From positions 1-22,793 of IMG/VR virus record IMGVR_UViG_3300029258_003118: a DNA stretch of 22,793 nt; one strand, 5' to 3'. A program made the translations under genes and the position numbers. This DNA comes from a virus. Below, piece by piece: positions 7,032-13,274 of the stretch. How positions within the stretch are numbered: position 1 is the first letter of the stretch; each line of letters begins with the position of its first letter. Under the pieces are notes generated by a model. The model searched no databases. It saw only the letters and a list, made by a program, of their open reading frames with translations, and was not told the DNA's origin.

Positions 7032-7202
7032 TCAGGCCTTTGTCCTGGGGACCCGCGGCCGGCGTTTCTTCGGGATCCGCGGCCGAATGACAATTTTCGA
7101 AACCTGGGGATCCTCCGCCGCCTCCCGGGCCCGCTCGAATAATTCGTCCAGGTCCTTGTGCCGGCTGGATTCCTTCCGTCCGTCGTTGTAAGTTATTTGC
7201 AT
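7032..7202 (-). CDS. Small basic protein, function unknown (56 aa)
   Basis: A short gene that fills the interval between its neighbours exactly. Its ATG at 7202 follows the upstream TAA directly (TAAATG), and its TGA lies three bases before the next ATG. The product begins MQITYNDGRKESSRHKDLDE, continues through a short acidic helix (LFERAREAAEDP) and ends in an extremely basic tail (RPRIPKKRRPRVPRTKA). The tail suggests nucleic-acid contact. No family recognised. Confidence 0.6.
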   Translation of the reverse strand: MQITYNDGRKESSRHKDLDELFERAREAAEDPQVSKIVIRPRIPKKRRPRVPRTKA

Positions 7203-7418
7203 TTATTCATCCCTCCAGGATGTAAAAAAATCTTCGTCCGGCCATAAAAACGGGCTAATTTCTCGATATGGCAACGGCTCCCGGCCGGCATCCGCCCGCC
7301 GGCGGTCCTCTTCGGTCCGCCATTTTTGAATATCCCTGATCGTCTTCTCTGCAAGTATGATCAGGCCCAGAATAATCAAAACAATCCCCATTGAAACAGC
7401 GATCCCGGCGATTGGCAT
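7203..7418 (-). CDS. Single-pass membrane protein (71 aa)
   Basis: The ATG at 7418 comes one base after the upstream TAA. Residues 3-22 are strongly hydrophobic (IAGIAVSMGIVLIILGLIIL), followed by a positive-charged juxtamembrane helix (EKTIRDIQKWRTEEDRRRAD) and a polar, aromatic tail (SPFLWPDEDFFTSWRDE). An N-out/C-in single-pass topology is likely from the charge distribution. It is not in the lysis block, so an unassigned phage membrane protein is the safest call. Confidence 0.65.
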   Translation of the reverse strand: MPIAGIAVSMGIVLIILGLIILAEKTIRDIQKWRTEEDRRRADAGREPLPYREISPFLWPDEDFFTSWRDE

Positions 7419-7419
7419 T

Positions 7420-7626
7420 TTACAATACTCCCCGGACCCTCCGGATCGCCGCCATAACCATCAGGCCGATGACCCGGGGAATCCTCAAAATTCGTGATTT
7501 TAAACAGGGGGCCCCGGTTGGGTCGGTGTGGCCGACCCTAAAATATCTCGACAGACTGTCGTTATATTCCAGGGCATAAAGGCGCCTGGCAATTTCCCGC
7601 CGCTCGTTTTCAGCGTTCTTATTCAT
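7420..7626 (-). CDS. Small basic protein, function unknown (68 aa)
   Basis: The start at 7626 overlaps the end of the 169-residue gene by 8 bp (TGAATAAG region). The N-terminus MNKNAENERREIARRLYAL is helical and charged; the C-terminus (RILRIPRVIGLMVMAAIRRVRGVL) is an amphipathic, cationic helix that might touch a membrane. It shares the MNK start seen in the three genes upstream of it, which may reflect a copied initiation region or coincidence. Family not recognised. Confidence 0.55.
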   Translation of the reverse strand: MNKNAENERREIARRLYALEYNDSLSRYFRVGHTDPTGAPCLKSRILRIPRVIGLMVMAAIRRVRGVL

Positions 7627-8128
7627 TCCATTTTGTCCATTTTGGCCCCCATCCGATCATCAGCTCCTCAATTCGAAAAATCGCCACCCCCTGGGGGGCG
7701 TCCCTCCGCCAGATTTTAATCCGCATGTCCCCATCTTCGGGCTGGCCGAAATATTCGCCATGCAGCCATTCCATGCGCCGGCCGATAAAAACGCCCAAGC
7801 TTGGAAGTGATGGCCGAAACCGGCGGACCTCAAGGCTAAAATACCATCCGGCCGCCCCTTCAATAAGCGCCCCGGTGGGAAACCTGATCGTCGCCGTCGC
7901 TTCCGCCGTCGCCAGCTGCGCCTGGACCCGGATGTAATCATATCCGGACCAGGGCATTTTCCCCGGCCCCAGATCCTGGAATGGCTCGAAACGCGCCGGC
8001 GATCTGTCGGGGTCAAGGCTGGTGTTCTGGATTCGGATTTCTGTCGGCCCGCTATATCTCGCTATTTGCTCAACGGATAAAATCGGGGTCGCCTTTAGAC
8101 GGTCAATAATGGCCGGCCTTTTGTTCAT
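7619..8128 (-). CDS. Uncharacterised protein that shares its start region with the tandem PP-loop genes (169 aa)
   Basis: The ATG at 8128 overlaps the upstream stop as ATGA. The first codons and upstream ribosome-binding region (GGGGGTGCTATGAACAAAAGG) are the same as those of the preceding PP-loop gene, so this gene begins MNKRP like the two before it, then diverges completely. The body looks like an all-beta domain (GYDYIRVQAQLATAEATATIRF, AGWYFSLEVRRFRPSLPSLGVFIG) with many aromatic residues. A virion or adaptor protein is possible, but no diagnostic motif is present. Confidence 0.7.
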   Translation of the reverse strand: MNKRPAIIDRLKATPILSVEQIARYSGPTEIRIQNTSLDPDRSPARFEPFQDLGPGKMPWSGYDYIRVQAQLATAEATATIRFPTGALIEGAAGWYFSLEVRRFRPSLPSLGVFIGRRMEWLHGEYFGQPEDGDMRIKIWRRDAPQGVAIFRIEELMIGWGPKWTKWNE

Positions 8129-8823
8129 AGCACCCCCTGTAAATGCAGATCGCCAACATAGTCAGAGACGCGGCATCCGTCAATAAAGGTAAAATTTTGA
8201 TTTTCCTCATTGTCAGTTGCCGCCGTAATTTCAAGATCAACGGCAATCTGAAATAACTCTGGGTATCGACGCCTCAACTCTACCCATTCAGACCTCTTCT
8301 GCATCGAGCAAATATAACATCCGCTCTTCTGTGGCACCCTTAAACCCGCCTCCCGTATAACCCGACGGCAATCATTCCGCGTCATCTCCATCTCTACAAT
8401 CGGATACCGATACCCCTTGCGAGGCTTCGCCCTGTGGAATTCATCGGAAGAAATCCCGATCCATTGCTCATCAACCCCCATAGCACGAGCGAATCTTACT
8501 AATGGGACGCGCTTCCAATAACCCGTACACCATCTACTGCGATAACTCGGGATATACCCCTTCTCCCGGCAATGCTCCAGCAAAGTTTTCCCCGCCGGGC
8601 TAAACTTCCCGCCGGTTAAATATATCAACCCAGGATAACCCCGCCTCTTTAACTCCCCCTCAATATAATCGATGTATTCGTATGTCCCCGGCCATTCGAC
8701 GCCCGTGTCAGAGAAAACGACATAATCCGGCGCTGGAAGCCTTCCGAGGAAAACAAGGGCGAGGAGTGCGGTTGAGTTGACGCCAGCACCGTAAGAAAGA
8801 GATATCGTCGGCCTTTTGTTCAT
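8125..8823 (-). CDS. PAPS-reductase-like PP-loop protein, tandem copy B (232 aa)
   Basis: The PP-loop is SYGAGVNSTALL at residues 10-21, the SxGxxS signature of N-type ATP pyrophosphatases related to PAPS reductase. VVFSDTGVEWPGTYEYI follows, as expected for the second strand and helix of the fold. Cysteines occur in RWC (about 98), NDC (about 150) and a CxxC in GCYICSMQKRSEW (about 169-172), which could bind a metal or an Fe-S cluster. Such phage proteins normally activate a substrate by adenylation, often for sulfur or nitrogen insertion; the actual substrate is unknown. It is nearly identical to copy A (8820-9509) except for residues about 94-150 and a three-residue insertion (TDN) near 206. 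The start overlaps the stop of copy A as ATGA. Confidence 0.85.
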   Translation of the reverse strand: MNKRPTISLSYGAGVNSTALLALVFLGRLPAPDYVVFSDTGVEWPGTYEYIDYIEGELKRRGYPGLIYLTGGKFSPAGKTLLEHCREKGYIPSYRSRWCTGYWKRVPLVRFARAMGVDEQWIGISSDEFHRAKPRKGYRYPIVEMEMTRNDCRRVIREAGLRVPQKSGCYICSMQKRSEWVELRRRYPELFQIAVDLEITAATDNEENQNFTFIDGCRVSDYVGDLHLQGVL

Positions 8824-9509
8824 AGCACCCCCTGTAAATGCAGATCGCCAACATAGTCAGAGACGCGGCATCCGTCAATAAAGGTAAAATTTTGATTTTC
8901 CTCTGCCGCCGTAATTTCAAGGTCAACGGCAATCTGAAATAACTCTGGGTATCGTCGCCGCAACTCCACCCATTCAGACCTCTTCTGCATCGAGCAAATA
9001 TAACATCCGCTTTTTTGCGGCACCCTCAACCCCGCCTCTCGTATAACCCGACGACAATCATTCCGCGTCAGGCCCATTCCGACCAGCGGATACCTAAACC
9101 CTTTGCGCACCCTTGCCCTGTGGAATTCATCGGAAGAAATCCCAATCCATTGCTCATCAACCCCTATAGCCCGGGCGAATCTATTCAGCGGAGTCCGCTT
9201 CCAATAATCGTTACACCAGCGGTTCATTCTGGAAGGGATATATCCCTTCTCCCGGCAATGCTCCAGCAAAGTTTTCCCCGCTGGGCTAAACTTCCCGCCG
9301 GTTAAATATATCAACCCAGGATAACCCCGCCTCTTTAACTCCCCCTCAAGATAATCGATGTATTCGTATGTCCCCGGCCATTCGACACCCGTGTCAGAGA
9401 AAACGACATAATCCGGCGCTGGAAGCCTTCCGAGGAAAACAAGGGCGAGGAGTGCGGTTGAGTTGACGCCAGCACCGTAAGAAAGAGATATCGTCGGCCT
9501 TTTGTTCAT
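8820..9509 (-). CDS. PAPS-reductase-like PP-loop protein, tandem copy A (229 aa)
   Basis: Same fold and motifs as copy B: PP-loop SYGAGVNSTALL at 10-21, FSDTGVEWPGTYEY, and the GCYICSMQKRSEW CxxC. In the variable patch it reads SRMNRWCNDYWKRTPLNRF and RARVRKGFRYPLVGMGLTRN, where copy B has SYRSRWCTGYWKRVPLVRF and RAKPRKGYRYPIVEMEMTRN. All conserved Cys, Trp, Lys and Arg in the patch are kept, so both copies are probably active, with changed specificity rather than decay. The start has GGGGCGCT upstream; the gene lies ten bases after the Tat-like small gene. Both copies read as slightly less GC-rich than the neighbours, which hints at acquisition from elsewhere. Confidence 0.85.
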   Translation of the reverse strand: MNKRPTISLSYGAGVNSTALLALVFLGRLPAPDYVVFSDTGVEWPGTYEYIDYLEGELKRRGYPGLIYLTGGKFSPAGKTLLEHCREKGYIPSRMNRWCNDYWKRTPLNRFARAIGVDEQWIGISSDEFHRARVRKGFRYPLVGMGLTRNDCRRVIREAGLRVPQKSGCYICSMQKRSEWVELRRRYPELFQIAVDLEITAAEENQNFTFIDGCRVSDYVGDLHLQGVL

Positions 9510-9518
9510 AGCGCCCCG

Positions 9519-9758
9519 TTAAAGTTGCCGCCTCCCCCGGTTCCGCTGCCGGCGCTTGTGCGCCTCCCAGGCCTCCCAATCAAATCCGCTTTGATACATT
9601 TCCCCAAAAATCTCGTCTTCGCCTGTGTCGGTCGAATTATTGGCCGCGTCATATCGGATCCGGTTCAAGCTGGGCCGTCCTTCTTTCATCGCCTCGGCCA
9701 GGGCCGGCCCAACGATCGGGATGGCCCCCAACAACTCCATAAATTCACGTCGTTTCAT
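9519..9758 (-). CDS. Small protein with Tat-like N-terminus (79 aa)
   Basis: The ATG at 9758 overlaps the upstream stop as ATGA. The N-terminus (MKRREFMELLGAIPIVGPALAEA) has RR-x-F followed by a moderately hydrophobic stretch and an ALA cleavage-like site, resembling a twin-arginine signal, although the usual Ser/Thr before RR is replaced by Lys. The mature part is short, acidic then basic (SGFDWEAWEAHKRRQRNRGRRQL). If exported it would be a tiny folded or cofactor-binding protein; if not, the segment may be a plain amphipathic helix. Function unknown. Confidence 0.6.
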   Translation of the reverse strand: MKRREFMELLGAIPIVGPALAEAMKEGRPSLNRIRYDAANNSTDTGEDEIFGEMYQSGFDWEAWEAHKRRQRNRGRRQL

Positions 9759-10312
9759 GCCTTACTCCTTTTCCCCCAGCTTGAATCGACCCCGATTTGA
9801 AACAAACGGGCCCTTTCTCCAGAGTCGCTTTCAGGAAAAATTATAAATTCCAGCCGATGGCGCCTGTTTCCTTCCGCGTCGACCTCGATTTCGATTTCCC
9901 TGTGCGGAAACGCCTTGTATATAAATATATAGTCGTCCGGGTTGTCAACGGGGTCTGATCCGACAATCGGTCTTATCATGATCGACCGGGCCGTCGCTTC
10001 CAAGCTGCCGGGCCTAAAATTCCTCACCCGCCAGTCAATCATTTTCGCGTAGGCTTCCCTTCCGATGATAACTGACAATCGGGTCTGCGTGCTATACGCC
10101 CGGTTGGATGGCGGTTTTTCATAAAACTTTTTCACCTCGAACCTGGCGCCGTGTGATAACGATCGGATATAAACCTCATCGCCGCCGCAATCCCAGATTA
10201 TAAGGGCCGGGCCGATAGACGTAAAAGCCGGCCAGTCCTTTATTTCTCGCCCGGGGCCCTTCCTGAAAATCCGCCGGATGGCTGATTTGAAAAAATCAAT
10301 TATCCGCTTCAT
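9755..10312 (-). CDS. Uncharacterised protein with basic N-terminus (185 aa)
   Basis: The start at 10312 lies three bases after the upstream TGA. The N-terminal 25 residues are a cationic amphipathic helix (MKRIIDFFKSAIRRIFRKGPG). The rest alternates strands and turns with many charged residues (WDCGGDEVYIRSLSHGARFEVKKFYE, DDYIFIYKAFPHREIEIEVD), giving a beta-rich domain. There is no membrane segment and no metal-ligand cluster. The position between a small unknown gene and the Tat-like gene gives no functional hint. Family not recognised; a divergent structural protein cannot be excluded. Confidence 0.7.
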   Translation of the reverse strand: MKRIIDFFKSAIRRIFRKGPGREIKDWPAFTSIGPALIIWDCGGDEVYIRSLSHGARFEVKKFYEKPPSNRAYSTQTRLSVIIGREAYAKMIDWRVRNFRPGSLEATARSIMIRPIVGSDPVDNPDDYIFIYKAFPHREIEIEVDAEGNRRHRLEFIIFPESDSGERARLFQIGVDSSWGKRSKA

Positions 10313-10315
10313 TTC

Positions 10316-10708
10316 TCAAAAATCCTTATAGGTGAAAGTCGTCGACCAGCCGTTTTTTCGATCTTGGATCGTTCCCGCCTTGACCCGCCGCCAGATTAAT
10401 CGGGCCTCCCCCGGCTTCATTGAAAAGCGCCCCAGAATCAGACCTCGGACCTTTTCGGGCCGGACCATGTCGGCAAGCCATTGATGGCCTGAATCGGACC
10501 GACCCCAAAAATCCCGGCGGTTCGTGTGCTTTGGATTCATTCCCAGGGGGATCTGAAAATCTGGGCCAACAAAAAAAGACAGGCCGTCATGCTCTGTGCT
10601 TTTTGGAAACCGCCGGCCTGTCCATCCGGTGACTATAACGTCATCAGTCCCAGCTAACATTTCAGGGATGTCCATTTCCTTGGTTAGGATCGTTTCCTTT
10701 TCGGCCAT
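10316..10708 (-). CDS. Uncharacterised protein (130 aa)
   Basis: I place the start at the ATG at 10708, where GGAGG sits six bases upstream (GGAGGATAATATG); the frame is open for another 55 codons upstream, but those are a shadow of the HNH gene. The product reads MAEKETILTKEMDIPEML, then a mixed domain (VIVTGWTGRRFP, DGLSFFVGPDFQIPLGMNPKHTN, RRDFWGRSDSGHQWLADM) and an Arg/Lys-rich end (RLIWRRVKAGTIQDRKNGW). It is cytosolic and basic overall. No family recognised. Confidence 0.7.
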   Translation of the reverse strand: MAEKETILTKEMDIPEMLAGTDDVIVTGWTGRRFPKSTEHDGLSFFVGPDFQIPLGMNPKHTNRRDFWGRSDSGHQWLADMVRPEKVRGLILGRFSMKPGEARLIWRRVKAGTIQDRKNGWSTTFTYKDF

Positions 10709-10709
10709 A

Positions 10710-11138
10710 TTATCCTCCCTCTGCGCCCTCTGGCGCCGTATACGGCGGCTTTTTGCCGCCTCCGCAAAGTCGGCCGGGGCCGGCCGGTTGTAAAGCAGAT
10801 TTCCGGCCAGCCCGGGCCGTTGACACAATATTTCCCCGGGGCCCTTCCGGACGGTATCCCCCGGGGTCGGCATCGAATAAATTCCCCTGGCCGGCTTCCC
10901 GCTGGCGCCGGCGCTCCGCCCGCTCTTCCGCCAGGTGGCACCTGGCGCATAGGGCGACCATGCGGGCGTCTGGATTTTCCGGATCGTGATCCGGATGGTG
11001 AACAGTCAAACAGGTCCCCATCGTCCCATCGGATAGATGGCCGGCGCCGCAGCTTTCGCAGACCCAGCCGGCCGCATCCTTGACCGCCCGGGCCCGGGCT
11101 GGCCAGTCGTCGGGATATCGGGATTTATCGACCGGCAT
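10710..11138 (-). CDS. HNH endonuclease (142 aa)
   Basis: The ATG at 11138 overlaps the upstream stop as TGATG. The HNH fold is marked by a zinc knuckle CESCG (about residue 28), the LTVHHPDHDPENPDARMVALC core with the HH pair and the Asn, and a second knuckle CARCHL. HNH nucleases in phages commonly work next to the terminase as nicking enzymes needed for packaging, or as homing or host-degrading enzymes. This one sits after the TerS-like gene and its small partners, which favours a packaging role. The C-terminal 50 residues are Gly/Pro/Arg-rich and probably disordered. Confidence 0.87.
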   Translation of the reverse strand: MPVDKSRYPDDWPARARAVKDAAGWVCESCGAGHLSDGTMGTCLTVHHPDHDPENPDARMVALCARCHLAEERAERRRQREAGQGNLFDADPGGYRPEGPRGNIVSTARAGRKSALQPAGPGRLCGGGKKPPYTAPEGAEGG

Positions 11139-11719
11139 CAATCTTTCCTTTCGGCCATTTTTTCGTCGACCGCCTGGGCCGCTTCTATGATGGCGCCCTC
11201 GGATGCCTGCATTATCAACTCATGAATAGCGGACAATCGCTTGATCATCGCATCCATGTTTTTGATTTTATCCGCCGGCCGCCTGTGCTTCGTGTGTTCC
11301 TGGGCGAAAACGGCGCCGCCCAGGATATTGTTAACCTCGCCCAGCAGATTGGCCCGTATCGATTCAGGGCTCGGCTGTTTGCGTATCCGGGAATATGCCA
11401 TCATGTTCAATTTCCGGACCCATCGGAAAATATCAGCTGAAAATTTAGGATTTTCCGGCTTTACGCTCTGGGCGTATGTTACGGCCGCCTTTCTGGCGTG
11501 GGGGTCGGTGTCCAATCGCAGGACAAAATATTCGGCTTCCGGATCGATCGGATTCCCGTTGACTTTGGAAATGAAATATTTCGGGAAAATCAGGCCGTCG
11601 GTTTTATATGTTGGGGTCGGCTTCGGCGCCGGCGGCGGGGCTGTCGGCCGCCTGGCGTCGTCGGTGTGTTGCTTCCAGGTTCGCTTCCTGAGGCCCTCTG
11701 TTAGCGGTTTCATCGTCAT
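11138..11719 (-). CDS. Conserved-type phage protein (193 aa)
   Basis: The ATG at 11719 overlaps the upstream stop as ATGA. After a Pro-rich N-terminal stretch (PTAPPPAPKPTPT) comes FPKYFISKVNGNPIDPEAEY and FVLRLDTDPHARKAAVTYAQS, a wording I recognise from uncharacterised phage proteins with a FVLRxDxDPHA segment. A long helical C-terminal part follows (NNILGGAVFAQEHTKHRRPADKIKNMDAMIKRLSAI). No catalytic motif can be assigned. Its place between small proteins and the HNH nuclease suggests a DNA-metabolism or packaging accessory role. The family resemblance is from memory and should be treated as tentative. Confidence 0.75.
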   Translation of the reverse strand: MTMKPLTEGLRKRTWKQHTDDARRPTAPPPAPKPTPTYKTDGLIFPKYFISKVNGNPIDPEAEYFVLRLDTDPHARKAAVTYAQSVKPENPKFSADIFRWVRKLNMMAYSRIRKQPSPESIRANLLGEVNNILGGAVFAQEHTKHRRPADKIKNMDAMIKRLSAIHELIMQASEGAIIEAAQAVDEKMAERKD

Positions 11720-11910
11720 CGTAGCACCTCCATAATCGAATCGTGATCGATCTTTTTCATCCGTAGCATTTTGATAAAATCGCCCTCCCCGTATGCCGGG
11801 GCCTGTCCCCTATATTCCCTGTTTTGGTTTTCTGCCTGCATCCCCATGGCCTCGATCATGGCTTCGGCTGCCATAGCCATGATATAGGCCGCCTTTTGTT
11901 CCGGCGTCAT
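11716..11910 (-). CDS. Small Met/Ala-rich helical protein (64 aa)
   Basis: Coupled on both sides: its ATG (11910) overlaps the upstream TGA, and its own TGA overlaps the next ATG. The first 25 residues are an alanine- and methionine-rich helix (AAYIMAMAAEAMIEAMGMQ) that is too polar for a classical membrane segment. The remainder is charged (GDFIKMLRMKKIDHDSIMEVLR). No family recognised. Confidence 0.65.
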   Translation of the reverse strand: MTPEQKAAYIMAMAAEAMIEAMGMQAENQNREYRGQAPAYGEGDFIKMLRMKKIDHDSIMEVLR

Positions 11911-12065
11911 TCCGTCACCTCGATTCCGTGATCCTCGAGCCAGACCTTGACGATGGGGACCAGGTCGCCCGGGGTTTCGTGTAAGCTGAAAATCATCCGC
12001 CGGATGTCGCCCAGGCTGATCCGGACCGGCTCTGCAGCCTTTCTTTCCTTTTTGTCTTCCGCCAT
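11907..12065 (-). CDS. Small protein (52 aa)
   Basis: The ATG at 12065 is preceded by GGAGGGGAAA, a strong ribosome-binding site; an in-frame ATG at 12077 lacks one. The product has a charged start (MAEDKKERKAAEPVRISLGD) and a compact helical body (IRRMIFSLHETPGDLVPIVKVWLEDHGIEVTE). The stop overlaps the next start as ATGA. It lies directly after the TerS-like gene with an 18-bp gap. Function unknown. Confidence 0.65.
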   Translation of the reverse strand: MAEDKKERKAAEPVRISLGDIRRMIFSLHETPGDLVPIVKVWLEDHGIEVTE

Positions 12066-12083
12066 TTTCCCCTCCATGCTTGC

Positions 12084-13274
12084 CTATCTTGGATTATTGG
12101 CCCCGCAGCTGGGGCAAGCGCCTTTCGCCGGGATCTCAGCCATGCAAAACCGGCATCTTGCCTTCGAAGCGGCTGGCTTCCCTTTGGTAGAATCCGGCCT
12201 CTTGACCGCGCCGGCCGGGGCCGCTTTCTTTTTCTGGGCCGGTTTCGGCGCCCTCCCCTTGGCCAGGGCCTCGGCGAATTTCGGATCCTTCCCAGCTGGC
12301 GCCGGCCGTTTCGCCATGGCATCCTTGGCCTGGGCCTGCATTTCCGCGTCGGTTGGGTCCTTATACAGGCCGGCCGCTTCCAGATCGTCCCCGGCGATGT
12401 CGTCCCCGACGACTTCCGGAAGTGCCTCGAGCCCATCCGGGCCCTCCAGGATCTCGCCCTCTATTTCCTCCCCCCGGCTGTCGACCAGTTCAATCTGCAG
12501 TTTTCCGTCCTTCATGGCGCTGGGGATATCGATCTCCCTGGCGTCCCGCCAGTTCTCCGGATCCATGTTTTTGAGATAAAACGCGATGGCCGAAACCTCC
12601 GGGGCCAGGGTCTTGACCTTTTCCTCCGCCAGGATCCGCCGCCCCTGTTTTATGACCTTCCCGGACTTGTCCAGTTCTGGGGCAACGATGATAAATTTTC
12701 TTTCCAGGGTTTCGAATCCGTTGGCCCGATCGTGCAGGCTGCGGACCGTTTTCTGCAGGGCCGCCTCCCGGCCCCTTTTTATTGTGTAACAAAAAGCCGG
12801 GTATTTCCGGGACCATCGATTCAATGTCATTCTGGAAACGCCCCAGAGATCGGCTATTTTCTGCATGGTGAATCCCAGGCCGGCCAGGGCCTCGGCTTCC
12901 TTGAACATAAAATCCCGAAAAAGTGTCTTTCGTCCTTTCTTCCTGTACTCTTCCCCCTCCGACCTCGCCAGTTTAATCAGGGCCGCAGCGTGCCTTTCGT
13001 CTATGGGGTATTTTGAAAGCTCCAGTAATTCCTTTTCCCTTTTCTTCCGGGCCCTCTCTCTCGCTTCCCTCTCCCGCCGTCTTTTTAAGGCTGCCGCCTT
13101 TTTCCTTTTCTCGGCCGCGGCCTTCCTCTCCGCAGCCGTCATTTTCTTCCGGGCCGGCTTTTTCGCAGGGGGCTTTTTCCCCTGGGCCGTTTTCTCTGCC
13201 GGCGCCTTCGGCGCTGCGGTGTCGGCCGGTTTTTTTTTGGGCGGCCGCCCCCTTCTCTTTGGCGTTGTTGTCAA
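12084..13274 (-). CDS. Small-terminase-like DNA-binding protein with AT-hook and zinc ribbon (396 aa)
   Basis: Residues about 120-250 carry the layout I associate with phage small-terminase or HTH proteins: EAEALAGLGFTMQKIADLWGVSRMTLNRWSRKYPAF (HTH at about 134-156), IKRGREAALQKTVRSLHDRANGFE, and a final SAIAFYLKNMDPENWRD, which matches the FWLKNRxPxxWRD end of that family. The small terminase binds the packaging site and hands DNA to TerL. Unusual additions are an N-terminal AT-hook (KRRGRPPKK) with about 75 Lys/Ala/Arg-rich residues, and a C-terminal tail ending in a four-Cys ribbon (CRFC and CPSC). The start is TTG at 13274, overlapping the methyltransferase stop, with GGAGG six bases upstream. 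It lies about 5.4 kb from terL rather than beside it. Confidence 0.75.
   Translation of the reverse strand: MTTTPKRRGRPPKKKPADTAAPKAPAEKTAQGKKPPAKKPARKKMTAAERKAAAEKRKKAAALKRRREREARERARKKREKELLELSKYPIDERHAAALIKLARSEGEEYRKKGRKTLFRDFMFKEAEALAGLGFTMQKIADLWGVSRMTLNRWSRKYPAFCYTIKRGREAALQKTVRSLHDRANGFETLERKFIIVAPELDKSGKVIKQGRRILAEEKVKTLAPEVSAIAFYLKNMDPENWRDAREIDIPSAMKDGKLQIELVDSRGEEIEGEILEGPDGLEALPEVVGDDIAGDDLEAAGLYKDPTDAEMQAQAKDAMAKRPAPAGKDPKFAEALAKGRAPKPAQKKKAAPAGAVKRPDSTKGKPAASKARCRFCMAEIPAKGACPSCGANNPR

Larger units (their letters stand above)
8125..9509. repeat. Tandem duplication of a PP-loop gene (unit about 690 bp)
   Basis: Two head-to-tail copies start at 9509 and 8823, units of 686 and 695 bp; the 9-bp difference is the TDN insertion. 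The repeat includes the region around the start codon, and a third copy of that region begins the next gene at 8128. The outer parts of the two genes differ by only a few bases, while a central patch differs at many. Confidence 0.9.

Noticed and set aside
10734-10747. 14-bp perfect palindrome CGCCGTATACGGCG, next to a GGCGGC/GCCGCC hairpin
   Set aside because: About one such palindrome is expected by chance in a sequence of this length, and it lies within the HNH gene's disordered tail, so coding composition explains it.
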